Shown piece by piece: positions 25,701 through 34,114 of a stretch of 64,000 nt of DNA. Where the stretch lies: contig CAZVJY010000004.1 in assembly GCA_964626685.1 (NCBI GenBank), positions 148,126 to 212,125 of the forward strand, written 5' to 3'. Positions within the stretch are counted from its first letter, which is position 1. Every line of letters begins with the position of its first letter. This stretch comes from RGEC01 sp964626685. GTDB lineage: Bacteria; Bacteroidota; Bacteroidia; NS11-12g; UBA955. The notes beneath the pieces are model-generated. The model did no database searches, had not been told where the DNA came from, and saw only the letters and a program-made list of their open reading frames with translations. Both the position numbers and the translations under genes were made by a program.

Positions 25701-27298
25701 CCTTTAACAGCTATGTCACAAACCTGAATGATTATCGTTGGGATATGAACGGTAAAACCATTGAAGCCAGAATGGGCGCGGCAATGGCAGGAAAGCAGCC
25801 CTACTGGCTGAGTACAAACCCTACACAGGATAGCCTGAAGTTTGCAGGTGTGCGCGGTGTGTATGATTTGAAAAACTATACCCTGAATGTTCAGCAAATA
25901 CCCTTTATCGATATTGCAGACAGCAGGGTCTTGCTCAAGGATGGGAAAGTGACCATCCGAGAAAACGCGGATATGGATATTGTGGATAGCGCAAGGTTGA
26001 TAGCCAATCGGGTTGATAAGTTCCATGAGATTTACCGCAGCCGACTGAAAATTTACGGAAAGAACAAAATGCGGGGATCCGGCTATTACCAGTATGTAAA
26101 TAAACTGGGTAAACGCCAGGAGTTTTTCCTTGATAGTGTAATCGTAAACCGCGATAAAAATATAGAAGGCTGGGGCAGGATTGATGAATCACAGAATTTT
26201 ACCCTGGATACCAAAATTGCCTACAAGGGCTTTGCCCAGATACTCAGTACAGAGCAGAACCTGCAGTTTACAGGATATGTGAAACCACTTCACACCTTTA
26301 AAAATATTTTACCATCCGCTTGGCTGCGTTACAGCGACAGGGTAGATCCAAAAAATGTGATTATTAATGTGCAGGATCCGCGTGATAAAGATAACAAAAA
26401 GCAATACGTAGGCCTTTTTGTTGCCAACGACAGCAGCCATGTTTATCCATTGTTCTTCAGCTGGAAGCGTCGTTACAGCGACCCTGACGTGACCAACGAT
26501 ACCGGTATTTTTTACTACGATCACGAAAAACAGAGCTTTTTTGCCGGAAGTAAAGAAAAATTGCTGAACGATGGCCTCAAGGGCAGCTTTATACAACTGA
26601 ATGAGAAAAACCACACGGTTCACGCTGAGGGCCCTCTCGATTTCGGTTTGGAAGGTAACAATATCAAGTTTAAAAATGCCGGAACCGCAGATCTCCGGGA
26701 AGGAGACAGCAGCTTTGTGTTTAATCTTGCTATGATGCTTGATTTTCCCTTGCATAAAGATTACATCACAAGGCTAAAAGAGCTTTTTCAGACCAGCAGC
26801 GGAGCTTCTGTCAATATCAACACGGAGTTCTTTAAAAATGCTTTGGGCGAAATGGTGGCTGAAGATAAAACCGCCAGAACCATTATTAAAAATATTGAAA
26901 AGAACGGAGAACTAACCGGTAAGGACGAAGCAGAATACACCCTTATTCTCAGTGATGCTACATTCCGCTGGGATAGCAAATACCGCGGTATGTATTGTAA
27001 TGATAATGTGAGTGTAGCTTCATTTGCAGGAACACCTATCAATAAAGACATTAAAACCACTATGCTGCTAGAACATAAGCGTGGCGGGGAGAATATGTAC
27101 ATTTACTTTGATTTTGGCGGAAATGAATGGATTTACATCAATTTAACCAAAACCGTTGCCAATATCCTTAGCAGCGATGTGAAGCTGAATGAAATATTGG
27201 TAAATACCGCCGATAAACTGAAAGTGGAGGATTTCTATGTGAAACCGGCAACCCCAAAACAGGTTGAGCGTTTCCTCAAGCGACTGGGGGCTGAATAA
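22748..27298 (+). CDS. Giant (1516-residue) exported protein, function unknown
   Basis: A signal peptide is present: basic start M-S-R-F-F-R-Y then a hydrophobic run ending T-L-F-A-Q. ATG 22778 (M-R-S-F-L-I-V) is an alternative start. After an N-terminal helical part of about 150 residues, most of the protein is beta-strand-like, with repeated G-x-G/G-T-L and F-x-G-x-V turns and runs such as S-G-N-G-T-L separating strands. A charged helical insert lies around residues 480-540 (near 24190-24300). The repetitive beta pattern recalls the jelly-roll scaffolds of OstA/LptA or AsmA-like proteins, but this is impression only. I recognise no catalytic motif. It converges on truA and overlaps its end by 23 bases. 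Confidence 0.85.
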   Translation: MSRFFRYTVQMRSFLIVCFICCAQFTSTLFAQIRSFSPEPAVFIKELETHVLSASSKELNQRFAVFRESWEMGKFSPVQQKNIMAICSDMVSEGMPVQPHFDYLLQSITAYLERKLPEKVLQQWQQATRKLIGSGSSSYVDFLKMTTGLFRNGTLFTDNNKKWTVDSCDYDLLFEKDEIVVRFSPTTLTCRGPVDRMNIYNTAGTFYPGKKTWSGLSGEATFERVLPDDNVRVSWSRFVINLEESDYKIDSAILRYEGYFSEGIKGRFQDKISFSPDSNVVKKSPWPRFSSFGNNLQIFGIVGPSASLRGGFSMVGSDINTQTADGQETVINILYKNQKRVTLRSKTFKIANGAAASKNASMTIYVDSSFITHPAVDVNFQFEENKLVINRGTDGLMRAPFYDDYHKVDIDAQQIRWKLDEPFIDFDNINNDQDAKLSSADFYKEMLYARIQGPLSFNPMESLYAFYNRQPEDPVARAMEKELKALISRNKPEDKPLIDQKLKALQARKKETRSYYTADKRMKFSLSDYAAFCKMQPEHLRSPFIELHDAGFITYYPEQDSAMFRTKLFRWVQSHEKTRDYDVIRLSSLISRRSNLTLNLLSNEMNVEGVQKFFFSDSQNVVVVPYEQQVTLLKNRRLRFGGMVRAGRFDFFGKKFEFDYANFLVQSDIIDSLRLYFPDSTGRSLIPIKSVLRNINGTLYIDKPNNKSGLVNYPEYPIFKALKGSEVLYDKPSIHGGQYKAESFKFVIDPFTIDSLDNFTIAGLRFDGLFKSDGIFPEFRHFVYIQPDYSLGFVTPTPPGGYTMYRGKGKGEMVMNLSERGFYGEQGNIAFNGSTTKFQRILLLPTAAKGTVDSYDLPQSTIYPQVYATNANMEWVPYNDKFNISNGPTPIKVFKSEYDFLGTITQKPSKVTGNGTLAWPEAKFSSNEMVFAPNKTSADKASLTIYGADSTRVAFETRDIRGTMDFDTRMGNFTTNMAGSETRFPFNSYVTNLNDYRWDMNGKTIEARMGAAMAGKQPYWLSTNPTQDSLKFAGVRGVYDLKNYTLNVQQIPFIDIADSRVLLKDGKVTIRENADMDIVDSARLIANRVDKFHEIYRSRLKIYGKNKMRGSGYYQYVNKLGKRQEFFLDSVIVNRDKNIEGWGRIDESQNFTLDTKIAYKGFAQILSTEQNLQFTGYVKPLHTFKNILPSAWLRYSDRVDPKNVIINVQDPRDKDNKKQYVGLFVANDSSHVYPLFFSWKRRYSDPDVTNDTGIFYYDHEKQSFFAGSKEKLLNDGLKGSFIQLNEKNHTVHAEGPLDFGLEGNNIKFKNAGTADLREGDSSFVFNLAMMLDFPLHKDYITRLKELFQTSSGASVNINTEFFKNALGEMVAEDKTARTIIKNIEKNGELTGKDEAEYTLILSDATFRWDSKYRGMYCNDNVSVASFAGTPINKDIKTTMLLEHKRGGENMYIYFDFGGNEWIYINLTKTVANILSSDVKLNEILVNTADKLKVEDFYVKPATPKQVERFLKRLGAE

Positions 27299-28043
27299 GA
27301 TTTTCTGATTTTTCAAAACCGGGATATACCACATCCACGAGGTAAAGACCCTGAGGGGGTGCAGACTTGCCAGTCATGTTGCGGTTTCCGGATTGCAGCA
27401 GCTCGGAAAATTCGTCGAGGGTCATTTTACCAAAGCCGACTTTTAGCAGCGTTCCTACCATACTTCGAACCATGCTACGCAGAAAGCGGTTGGCGGAAAC
27501 CGTAAAAACAAGTCCATCGGATGTAATTTGCCAAATAGCCTTAGTTACCGAACACGTATAGCTGTCTCCGGGTGTCTTGCCTTTGCAGAAGCAGCGGTAT
27601 TCAGTGTGTGAAAGCAGTATTGCCGCCGCCTGATTCATCATCAAGATATCCGGTTTGAACGGCTGAAACCAGGCAGCTTCATAGGTGAATGGATTTCTGG
27701 AATGGGAGATATAATAGCGGTATGTTCTGGATATTGCTGAAAACCGCGCATGCAGTTCATCGGGAACTGGTCTGCAATGAAAAATGGAAATGCTTTTGGG
27801 CAGCATACCATTGAGGCGGTAAACTAGATTTTCCGGCACATGCACTTCTGTGTCAAAATGTGCTACAAAATAGGAGGCATGTACCCCTGTATCGGTCCTG
27901 CCACAGCCATATACTTCGCTTGGGGTTCTCAGAATCAGTGATAACTTCTCTTCAAGCATGGCCTGAACACTGCCCACTTCCTCTTGTTTTTGCCAGCCAC
28001 CAAAATCAGCGCCGTTGTAGGCCAGTTCCAGGAAGTATCGCAT
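27276..28043 (-). CDS. truA: tRNA pseudouridine(38-40) synthase
   Basis: Modifies uridines 38-40 in the tRNA anticodon arm. The catalytic Asp51 is in G-C-G-R-T-D-T-G-V-H-A, and the N-terminal Y-N-G-A-D-F-G-G-W-Q and C-terminal F-L-R-S-M-V-R-S-M-V-G blocks are present. Length is 255 residues. ATG 28043 shares its first base with the last base of the thiolase stop (TAATG), so it is translated after the thiolase in one message. Confidence 0.96.
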   Translation of the reverse strand: MRYFLELAYNGADFGGWQKQEEVGSVQAMLEEKLSLILRTPSEVYGCGRTDTGVHASYFVAHFDTEVHVPENLVYRLNGMLPKSISIFHCRPVPDELHARFSAISRTYRYYISHSRNPFTYEAAWFQPFKPDILMMNQAAAILLSHTEYRCFCKGKTPGDSYTCSVTKAIWQITSDGLVFTVSANRFLRSMVRSMVGTLLKVGFGKMTLDEFSELLQSGNRNMTGKSAPPQGLYLVDVVYPGFEKSENLIQPPVA

Positions 28044-29242
28044 TATGCCTTTTCAAAAACCACTGCGCACCCTTGTCCCACGCCAATACACATAGTGGCC
28101 AGTCCAAAGCGGGCTGTGGAATTTCTTTTCATTTCGTGCAGCAGTGTTGCGCTTATTCTGGCCCCGCTGGCGCCCAGGGGATGCCCGATGGCAATACTGC
28201 CGCCATTTGGGTTGACAATTCCCGGATTGATATTCAGCTCACGCATACTGGCAATGACCTGGCTTGCAAAGGCTTCATTTAGCTCGGCAACGCTTAAATC
28301 ACTTACGCTGATACCAGCGTGCTTGAGCGCCTTTTGAGATGCCGGAACCGGTCCGATTCCCATAATGGCCGGATCAACACCGGCTGCTCCGATACCCGCA
28401 ATTCTTGCCAGCGGTGTAAGGTTGTAGCGTTTTACCGCATCTCCTGATGCCAGAATCAGGCAGGCCGCCCCGTCATTGATACCGCTGCTGTTGCCTGCCG
28501 TTACGGTTCCGTCTTTTTTAAATGCGGGTTTTAAGGTAGATAGCACCTCCACAGAACTCAGCCGCGGGTGCTCATCCGTTTCGAAATAATGCACTTCGCC
28601 TTTTTTACCGGGCACCGGAAACGGTGTAATCTCATCCTTGAATTTACCGGCTTCCTGCGCTTGTTTCCATTTGGTTTGGGAATCGCAGGCAAATGCATCC
28701 TGGTCCTCTCGGCTAATCTGATATTTTTCGGCTACGTTTTCAGCGGTTTCGCCCATGCTGTAAGGATGATAGGCTGCTGCAAGTGTTTTATTGGTAAACC
28801 TCCAGCCAATGGTAGTGTCATATATTTCGGTGCTGCGCTGGTACGGCGTTTCAGCTTTTGCCATTACAAAAGGTGCACGGGTCATGCTTTCCGTACCTCC
28901 GGCGATAATCAGTTCTGCAGTTCCCGATTTGATGGCCATATATCCATTCATGATGCTTTGCAAACCACTGGCGCATAGACGGTTTACGGTATAGCCGGGA
29001 ACGGTTACAGACAAGCCGGCCAGCAGCGAAGCCATTCGCGCTACATTGCGGTTGTCTTCACCTGCCTGATTGGCTGCACCGAAGATTACCTCATCGGTAT
29101 GCGAAAAATCTATACCAGGATTGCGGAGCATAATTTCCCGAATCACGTGGGCTGCCATGTCATCGGGTCTAACGCCGGCAAGGCTTCCGCCAAATTTTCC
29201 CACCGGTGTTCGGAGGGCATCAACTACATAAACTTCCTGCAT
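28043..29242 (-). CDS. Acetyl-CoA acyltransferase, 3-oxoadipyl-CoA thiolase-like
   Basis: Thiolase of 399 residues cleaving or forming 3-ketoacyl-CoA. The acyl-accepting Cys90 (N-R-L-C-A-S-G), His354 (G-H-P-L-G) and Cys385 (C-I-G-V-G-Q-G) form the complete active site. Several stretches, including N-Q-A-G-E-D-N-R-N-V-A-R-M-A and T-T-I-G-W-R-F, closely resemble PaaJ/PcaF of the phenylacetate and beta-ketoadipate pathways. No other genes of those pathways are nearby, so a general beta-oxidation role is equally possible. A perfect TAACTTTG promoter box lies seven bases upstream; truA follows in the same transcript. Confidence 0.93.
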   Translation of the reverse strand: MQEVYVVDALRTPVGKFGGSLAGVRPDDMAAHVIREIMLRNPGIDFSHTDEVIFGAANQAGEDNRNVARMASLLAGLSVTVPGYTVNRLCASGLQSIMNGYMAIKSGTAELIIAGGTESMTRAPFVMAKAETPYQRSTEIYDTTIGWRFTNKTLAAAYHPYSMGETAENVAEKYQISREDQDAFACDSQTKWKQAQEAGKFKDEITPFPVPGKKGEVHYFETDEHPRLSSVEVLSTLKPAFKKDGTVTAGNSSGINDGAACLILASGDAVKRYNLTPLARIAGIGAAGVDPAIMGIGPVPASQKALKHAGISVSDLSVAELNEAFASQVIASMRELNINPGIVNPNGGSIAIGHPLGASGARISATLLHEMKRNSTARFGLATMCIGVGQGCAVVFEKA

Positions 29243-29249
29243 GCTGCGG

Positions 29250-29257
29250 CAAAGTTA
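29250..29257 (-). promoter_or_regulatory. TAACTTTG -7 box for thiolase-truA
   Basis: A perfect TAnnTTTG on the minus strand, seven bases from the start codon. A TTG lies about 24 bases upstream, slightly further than ideal. Confidence 0.6.
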
Positions 29258-29314
29258 CCAAATAGTAGTGGTCAGTTTTTACAATTAACTGATGCAGTCT
29301 GCATCTTCTTATTT

Positions 29315-29322
29315 TATTTTTG
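29315..29322 (+). promoter_or_regulatory. TATTTTTG -7 box for the small exported protein
   Basis: A perfect TAnnTTTG. Transcription would begin about 29328, right at the TTG start codon at 29329. Confidence 0.55.
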
Positions 29323-29328
29323 CAATCG

Positions 29329-29829
29329 TTGAAAATTTCATGGCCATATAAATTGCTTCTGTTCAGCCTTTTATTGTTGCTGCTGTCGTTTCCAATCATT
29401 AATTGTTTGTCACTCACAATACATAGGGTAACCATGCATTCTAAAATTGAAAAGGAATGCGAAAAGTTATTAGCTGAGCAAATCCGATTGGATAAAGGCC
29501 GGCACCCCAAGGCAAAATCATACCGGGAATTTGACCACAATGGCCGCCGTTACGATGTGATTGCTGTAGCGGATAAAGGAGACTTCTGGTTGGTAACAGC
29601 AATTGATGACACTGCTGAAAAATGGCTGGAAGAGCAGGCGGAAAAGAATGCAAACAAAGAAATACATGATTTTTACTGGATTAAGTCAGTTTCTAGCGGC
29701 AATCAGTTCGAACTCTTGATTCCGGTTACAGAAGGTTTGCAATTGACAATACCAATACACAACAAGATAGTTAATCCGATTTTTACTGTTTTTTCGCCCC
29801 CGCCGGAAGTAAATGTAGCTGCTCTATAA
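29329..29829 (+). CDS. Small membrane-anchored or exported protein, function unknown
   Basis: About 166 residues. TTG 29329 (M-K-I-S-W-P-Y-K) is preferred to TTG 29320, which lies inside the promoter box and cannot be in the message. A leucine-rich segment (L-L-L-F-S-L-L-L-L-L-L-S) follows, a signal anchor or signal peptide. The remainder is charged with D-H-N-G-R-R-Y-D-V-I-A-V-A-D-K-G-D-F-W-L, a strand-rich domain I do not recognise. It is divergent from the thiolase gene. Confidence 0.68.
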   Translation: MKISWPYKLLLFSLLLLLLSFPIINCLSLTIHRVTMHSKIEKECEKLLAEQIRLDKGRHPKAKSYREFDHNGRRYDVIAVADKGDFWLVTAIDDTAEKWLEEQAEKNANKEIHDFYWIKSVSSGNQFELLIPVTEGLQLTIPIHNKIVNPIFTVFSPPPEVNVAAL

Positions 29830-29894
29830 TTTGAAGTCCGTTTTCCGGACTAGTTTTCTCACAGCTATCTTACAACATTTAAATCCTTAAAAAA

Positions 29895-32129
29895 ATGAAA
29901 AAACAATCAATATTGGTTGCTTTGATATTTTTCGTATCGGCAATCAAAGCTCAAAATGAGCAGATAAAAACAGATAAAGACAGTGCTGAACTTGAAAATA
30001 TGGATGAAATTTTGGTGTCAGCACAGCGTTTTGGTTCCAGTAGAGGCAATACTACCCGACAGATTGAGGTAATATCGTCCAAACAAATGCAGTTAGCACA
30101 ACAGGGAACCATGGCAGATGTTTTGTCGCAAACAGGCCAGGTTTTTGTCCAGAAAAGCCAGCTTGGTGGTGGCAGTCCCGTGCTCCGAGGCTTTGAAGCG
30201 AGCCGGGTTTTGCTGGTGGTGGATGGTGTACGTATGAATAATGCCACTTATCGTGCCGGCCATCTTCAGGACATAATTACAGTCGATCAGTTTATGCTGG
30301 AAAGGGCAGAGGTTTTTTTTGGTTCAGGTTCTACCCAATTCGGCAGCGATGCACTGGGCGGGGTAGTTTATATGAAAACAAAGGACCCTCAGTTTAGAAA
30401 GGGCAAATTTGGTTTTGCCAATGCCCAGGCGAATATTCGATATCAATCGGCTGCACGTGCCTTGATTTCAAATGTTAACTTCGCCATGGGAGGGAAAAAT
30501 GTGGCATGGATTTTTAGCACTAGCAGCAGTGATTTTGGGGATTTGAGGATGGGGCAGCAACGGCATTTTTCAGCGTGGGATACTTTTGGTCAGCGCAAAT
30601 TCTTTGCCGGCAGAATCAATAACCGTGACACCATGCTCGCTAATCATAATCCCTACATACAAAAGGGGAGTTCCTATAATCAGAACGATGTGTTTAGTAA
30701 ACTCGCTGTCAGAACAGGCAATCTTATTCATACAATAAATGTACAACTTTCACGCGCATCGATAGTGCCTCGTTATGACCGACTAACAGATATGTCAGCT
30801 GGCAGATTCCGGTTTGCAACATGGGATTATATTCCCCAAAACCGTGATTTTTTCTCATATACCTTGTTCATTCCAAAGGCTGAATCCGGTCGGTGGGACC
30901 ACCGAATTATTGTTTCACATCAAAACACCGAAGTAGGACGTGTGACCCGCAGATTTGGCGCTGTTAGCGAATTGACCCAGCTCGACAAGGTTGGGATGTC
31001 TGCTGTCAATTACGATTTTTCGGTCAGTTTGAACAAAGGGCTGCAGGTGCAAGGTGGTGCTGAGTGGGTGTTCAATAATGTCCGCTCAACCGCAACAACC
31101 AGAAACATAAACACAGGGGTGGTGGCTATCAGTAAAAATACGCGTTATGCAGATGAGGGCGCAAAGACGCAATCAGCTGCTGTTTTTGCAAACCTGATAT
31201 ACATCGTTAAACCCAATGATTTTATCATAGAAGGTGGTGCTCGTGTTACCTATTATCAGCTGAACGCGAATTTTAGTCCGGATAATTTTTTAAAACTACC
31301 ATATTCCAAGGCGGATTTGAATACACTGGCTCCTGTTTATAATCTCGGATTATCAAAGAAATTGAATGCGGAAGGGTTGTTTTTCAAGGCAAGTATTGCC
31401 TCTGGCTTCAGAAACCCCAACGTGGATGACATGACCAAACTGTTTGAAAGTATTCCGGGTCGAAAACTGGTTATCCCAAACAGAGATTTGAAACCCGAGC
31501 GAACAAATACAATGGATGTAGGTTTCCGTCTTGACCGTAAAAAGATTCATTTGGAATGGGGTGGATACTACACACGCATCACGCAATTGCTTGTAGACGG
31601 TCCCGCGATATTCAATGGCTCAGATTCTTTCGATTTTGAGGGTCAGCGTACTCCGATTTTTCAAATGGGAAATTCAGCTATGGGTTATGTAACCGGAGGA
31701 TATTTTGCCGCAAAAATTCAATTAATCTCTAAACTGTTTGCCGACGTCAATTACAGCAGCACTTTTGGTCGTTACAAAATAAATGAGAAATCAGCCAGAG
31801 TTCCGTTGGATCATATCGCGCCTGACCATGGCAGACTGGGCTTGCGGTGGTCAGATAGGCACTGGCAATGCGAAGCGTTTATGCTGTTCAACGGACGAAA
31901 AATTAAACGTGAGTACAGCCCCAGCGGTGAAGATAATGCTCAATATGCTCCTGGTGGTGAGACGCCTGCATGGCAAACCTACAATGTGCGTGCCAGCTGG
32001 GAAGTGAAAAAATATCTCACAGCTTCCTTTGCGGTGGAAAATCTGCTCGATTTGAATTATCGGGTCTTTTCAAGTGGTATTTCAGCACCTGGGAGAAATC
32101 TGATACTTTCTCTCAGGGTTTCCTTATAG
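29895..32129 (+). CDS. TonB-dependent receptor, heme/hemoglobin type
   Basis: Outer-membrane gated porin of 744 residues. After the signal peptide (ending I-K-A-Q), the plug contains G-G-S-P-V-L-R-G-F-E, V-L-L-V-V-D-G-V-R-M-N-N-A and S-D-A-L-G-G-V. The barrel contains the F-R-N-P-N-V-D-D segment that in heme receptors includes the FRAP/NPNL region. The last strand ends L-I-L-S-L-R-V-S-L, a proper C-terminal outer-membrane signature. Family resemblance is to hemoglobin/transferrin/lactoferrin receptors, so heme is the likely substrate, but no heme utilisation genes flank it. There is no CarboxypepD-like SusC domain. A terminator follows. Confidence 0.92.
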   Translation: MKKQSILVALIFFVSAIKAQNEQIKTDKDSAELENMDEILVSAQRFGSSRGNTTRQIEVISSKQMQLAQQGTMADVLSQTGQVFVQKSQLGGGSPVLRGFEASRVLLVVDGVRMNNATYRAGHLQDIITVDQFMLERAEVFFGSGSTQFGSDALGGVVYMKTKDPQFRKGKFGFANAQANIRYQSAARALISNVNFAMGGKNVAWIFSTSSSDFGDLRMGQQRHFSAWDTFGQRKFFAGRINNRDTMLANHNPYIQKGSSYNQNDVFSKLAVRTGNLIHTINVQLSRASIVPRYDRLTDMSAGRFRFATWDYIPQNRDFFSYTLFIPKAESGRWDHRIIVSHQNTEVGRVTRRFGAVSELTQLDKVGMSAVNYDFSVSLNKGLQVQGGAEWVFNNVRSTATTRNINTGVVAISKNTRYADEGAKTQSAAVFANLIYIVKPNDFIIEGGARVTYYQLNANFSPDNFLKLPYSKADLNTLAPVYNLGLSKKLNAEGLFFKASIASGFRNPNVDDMTKLFESIPGRKLVIPNRDLKPERTNTMDVGFRLDRKKIHLEWGGYYTRITQLLVDGPAIFNGSDSFDFEGQRTPIFQMGNSAMGYVTGGYFAAKIQLISKLFADVNYSSTFGRYKINEKSARVPLDHIAPDHGRLGLRWSDRHWQCEAFMLFNGRKIKREYSPSGEDNAQYAPGGETPAWQTYNVRASWEVKKYLTASFAVENLLDLNYRVFSSGISAPGRNLILSLRVSL

Positions 32130-32150
32130 GAGTTGTTCTTAACTGAAGAG

Positions 32151-32182
32151 AAGGGGAAACAATGGTTCCCCTTTTCTTTTTT
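32151..32182 (+). terminator. Terminator after the TonB receptor gene
   Basis: AAGGGGAAAC, a short loop and GTTCCCCTT form a stem with one bulged A, followed by a T-rich run. Confidence 0.85.
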
Positions 32183-32205
32183 CACTAGTGTTTAAATCCC
32201 TGTAT

Positions 32206-32213
32206 TAATTTCG
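32206..32213 (+). promoter_or_regulatory. TAATTTCG -7 box for the YebC gene
   Basis: One mismatch from TAnnTTTG, ending eight bases before the ATG, the same spacing as at glyS and porQ. Confidence 0.5.
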
Positions 32214-32221
32214 CCCCTCAA

Positions 32222-32938
32222 ATGGGACGCATATTCGAAAAACGAAAACACAAAATGTTTGCCCGCTTTGACCGCATGGCGAAGCAATTTACCCGCATAG
32301 GAAAAGAAATTGCCATCGCTGTAAGGCAGGGTGGGGTCAATCCTGACTACAATCCGCGTTTGCGAATGGCAATTCAAAATGCCAAAAATGTGAATATGCC
32401 TAAAGACAGGGTAGAAGCGGCCATTAAGCGTGCCAGCGATAAAGATACTGCCGGATACGAGGAAATTAAGTACGAGGGCTATGGTCCACATGGTGTGGCA
32501 ATTCTGGTGGAATCTGCAACGGATAACAATACGCGTACAGTAGCCAATGTGCGTTCGCACTTCAACAAGTGCGACGGAGCACTTGGGAAAACCGGTTCAC
32601 TCGATTTTGTCTTCACACGCAAAGGGGTTTTTAAAATTGCCAAGGCAGCCCTCAAGGGTAAGGATCTCGATGAGTTTGAACTTGAAATTATCGATTTTGG
32701 TTGCGAAGATCTAGCCATTGATGAGGATGATGTTTATGTATACACAAGCTTCACAGACTTTGGCAATATGCAGAAAGGCCTTGAAGAACTGAACATCGAG
32801 CCATCCAGTGCAGAACTGCAGTACATACCAACCTCTTTTGTGGATTTGGAGGAAGCGCAGGCAAACGAAGTGCTGGAACTCATCGAAAGACTTGAATCAG
32901 ACGATGACGTTCAAAACGTATACCATAACCTGAGATAA
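32222..32938 (+). CDS. YebC/PmpR family protein
   Basis: A 238-residue cytosolic protein of the YebC/TACO1 family, with roles in transcription regulation and, for some members, relief of ribosome stalling. The N-terminal M-G-R-I-F-E-K-R-K and R-M-A-K-Q-F-T-R-I-G-K-E-I, then R-M-A-I-Q-N-A-K-N-V-N-M-P-K-D and E-G-Y-G-P-H-G-V-A, match the family closely. Domain II and III follow in order. Most relatives start M-A-G-H-S-K-W; this G-R-I-F-E-K form is the other common subgroup. Its stop is five bases from the converging DUF1573 gene. Confidence 0.94.
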   Translation: MGRIFEKRKHKMFARFDRMAKQFTRIGKEIAIAVRQGGVNPDYNPRLRMAIQNAKNVNMPKDRVEAAIKRASDKDTAGYEEIKYEGYGPHGVAILVESATDNNTRTVANVRSHFNKCDGALGKTGSLDFVFTRKGVFKIAKAALKGKDLDEFELEIIDFGCEDLAIDEDDVYVYTSFTDFGNMQKGLEELNIEPSSAELQYIPTSFVDLEEAQANEVLELIERLESDDDVQNVYHNLR

Positions 32939-32943
32939 TCCGG

Positions 32944-34074
32944 TTATTTCGGGCAGGTAGCACATTTGGGTTTGTCCCTCTCAGGAAGGTGAGCTACCAG
33001 ATAAATACTCTTTTCAGGCTGCTCGGGGTCGTTGCTGATAATCGAAATAGTTTGTGTGCTTTTGCCTTGTTTGATTCCTGTGTCAAAGCGCATTTTTACA
33101 ACCATGCTTTCACCTGGTTTTAACGTGTTTTTAGGATAATCTACCTTCACACACGGACACCGAGGCGTAATCTCATGAAGCTTTAATTCAGATTTTCCCG
33201 CATTGGTAAAGGTGAACTGGGTATTGAATATTTCACCGCTTTCCGCACTTCCAAGATCAATAACAGTGCGGTCTGTAGTTAGTTTTGCCGCTCTTGCAAG
33301 GTCTTTTGCAGTCATTTTAGGGAAATACTGTTTCCGTTCATAGGCAACATAAAATCCAGTATATGGGTAAAGGACATTGTCCGATGTTACGGCTACTTCA
33401 AATGCCCCGAATCCGTAGGTGCTGATTTTTCTGCCGTCCAGAACTACTTTCACTTTGGCACTTTCATTGGGCTCCAGGGTTTGTGGCATCCCTATAACCT
33501 GACAAAAAGGAGGCAGGTTTTCCAAGGCTGAAAACTGCGTGCTGTATGGCGTTCCGTTGGTAATGCGAAAGATCTGTGTGTCTGACCTGTGGTCAAATAT
33601 CGGTTTAAAACTAACCGTGGGCGGTAGGAAGGTGATTTGCCCCGGCGAAGTAAATTCAGGCTCTTTCTGTATCACATCCTTTTGAACATTCCCGAGAATA
33701 TCCAGATGAACGAATGGGAAGTTTACCGCATTGCTGTATACCGTAATGGTTTTTTGAAAACTGCCTATACGCCCAATGGTCTCATATTTAGCATCAACAA
33801 AGCCGCTTTCCCCAGGTTTTACTGTATCCCTGGTCCAATCGGGTGTGGTGCACCCGCAGCTGGTCTGAACGGTATTGATGAATAAATCCCTGTTTCCGAC
33901 ATTCTTAAACATAAACCGGTGCGTTGCATACTTGATATCTTCACGGATATCACCAAAATTGTGCTGTTTTTCCGTAAATTCAATTTTAGGACCGTCAGAC
34001 TTAGGTGTCATTTGTGCTCGAACTCCACTAGCAAACAAAGTGATAAACGCAAATGTGAAGATACTGTTATTCAT
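32944..34074 (-). CDS. DUF1573 domain-containing exported protein
   Basis: About 376 residues with a signal peptide (M-N-N-S-I-F-T-F through G-V-R-A-Q); ATG 34074 is preferred over the frame's first codon ten residues earlier. Two DUF1573 (Ig-like, ASPM/SPD-2/Hydin-type) segments are seen, each with H-N-F-G or I-D-L-G near the start, then N-x-G and S-C-G-C-T or C-P-C-V, followed by K-P-G-E-S. One covers roughly residues 30-130 and the other 265-365. A C-terminal C-A-T-C could bind metal or form a disulfide. Function is unknown. It lies downstream of the LTA-synthase-like gene on the same strand, 40 bases away, and may be co-transcribed. Confidence 0.88.
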   Translation of the reverse strand: MNNSIFTFAFITLFASGVRAQMTPKSDGPKIEFTEKQHNFGDIREDIKYATHRFMFKNVGNRDLFINTVQTSCGCTTPDWTRDTVKPGESGFVDAKYETIGRIGSFQKTITVYSNAVNFPFVHLDILGNVQKDVIQKEPEFTSPGQITFLPPTVSFKPIFDHRSDTQIFRITNGTPYSTQFSALENLPPFCQVIGMPQTLEPNESAKVKVVLDGRKISTYGFGAFEVAVTSDNVLYPYTGFYVAYERKQYFPKMTAKDLARAAKLTTDRTVIDLGSAESGEIFNTQFTFTNAGKSELKLHEITPRCPCVKVDYPKNTLKPGESMVVKMRFDTGIKQGKSTQTISIISNDPEQPEKSIYLVAHLPERDKPKCATCPK

Positions 34075-34114
34075 TAATATGGTATTGTTCAAAAATTGTT
34101 CCAATAAGACGATG

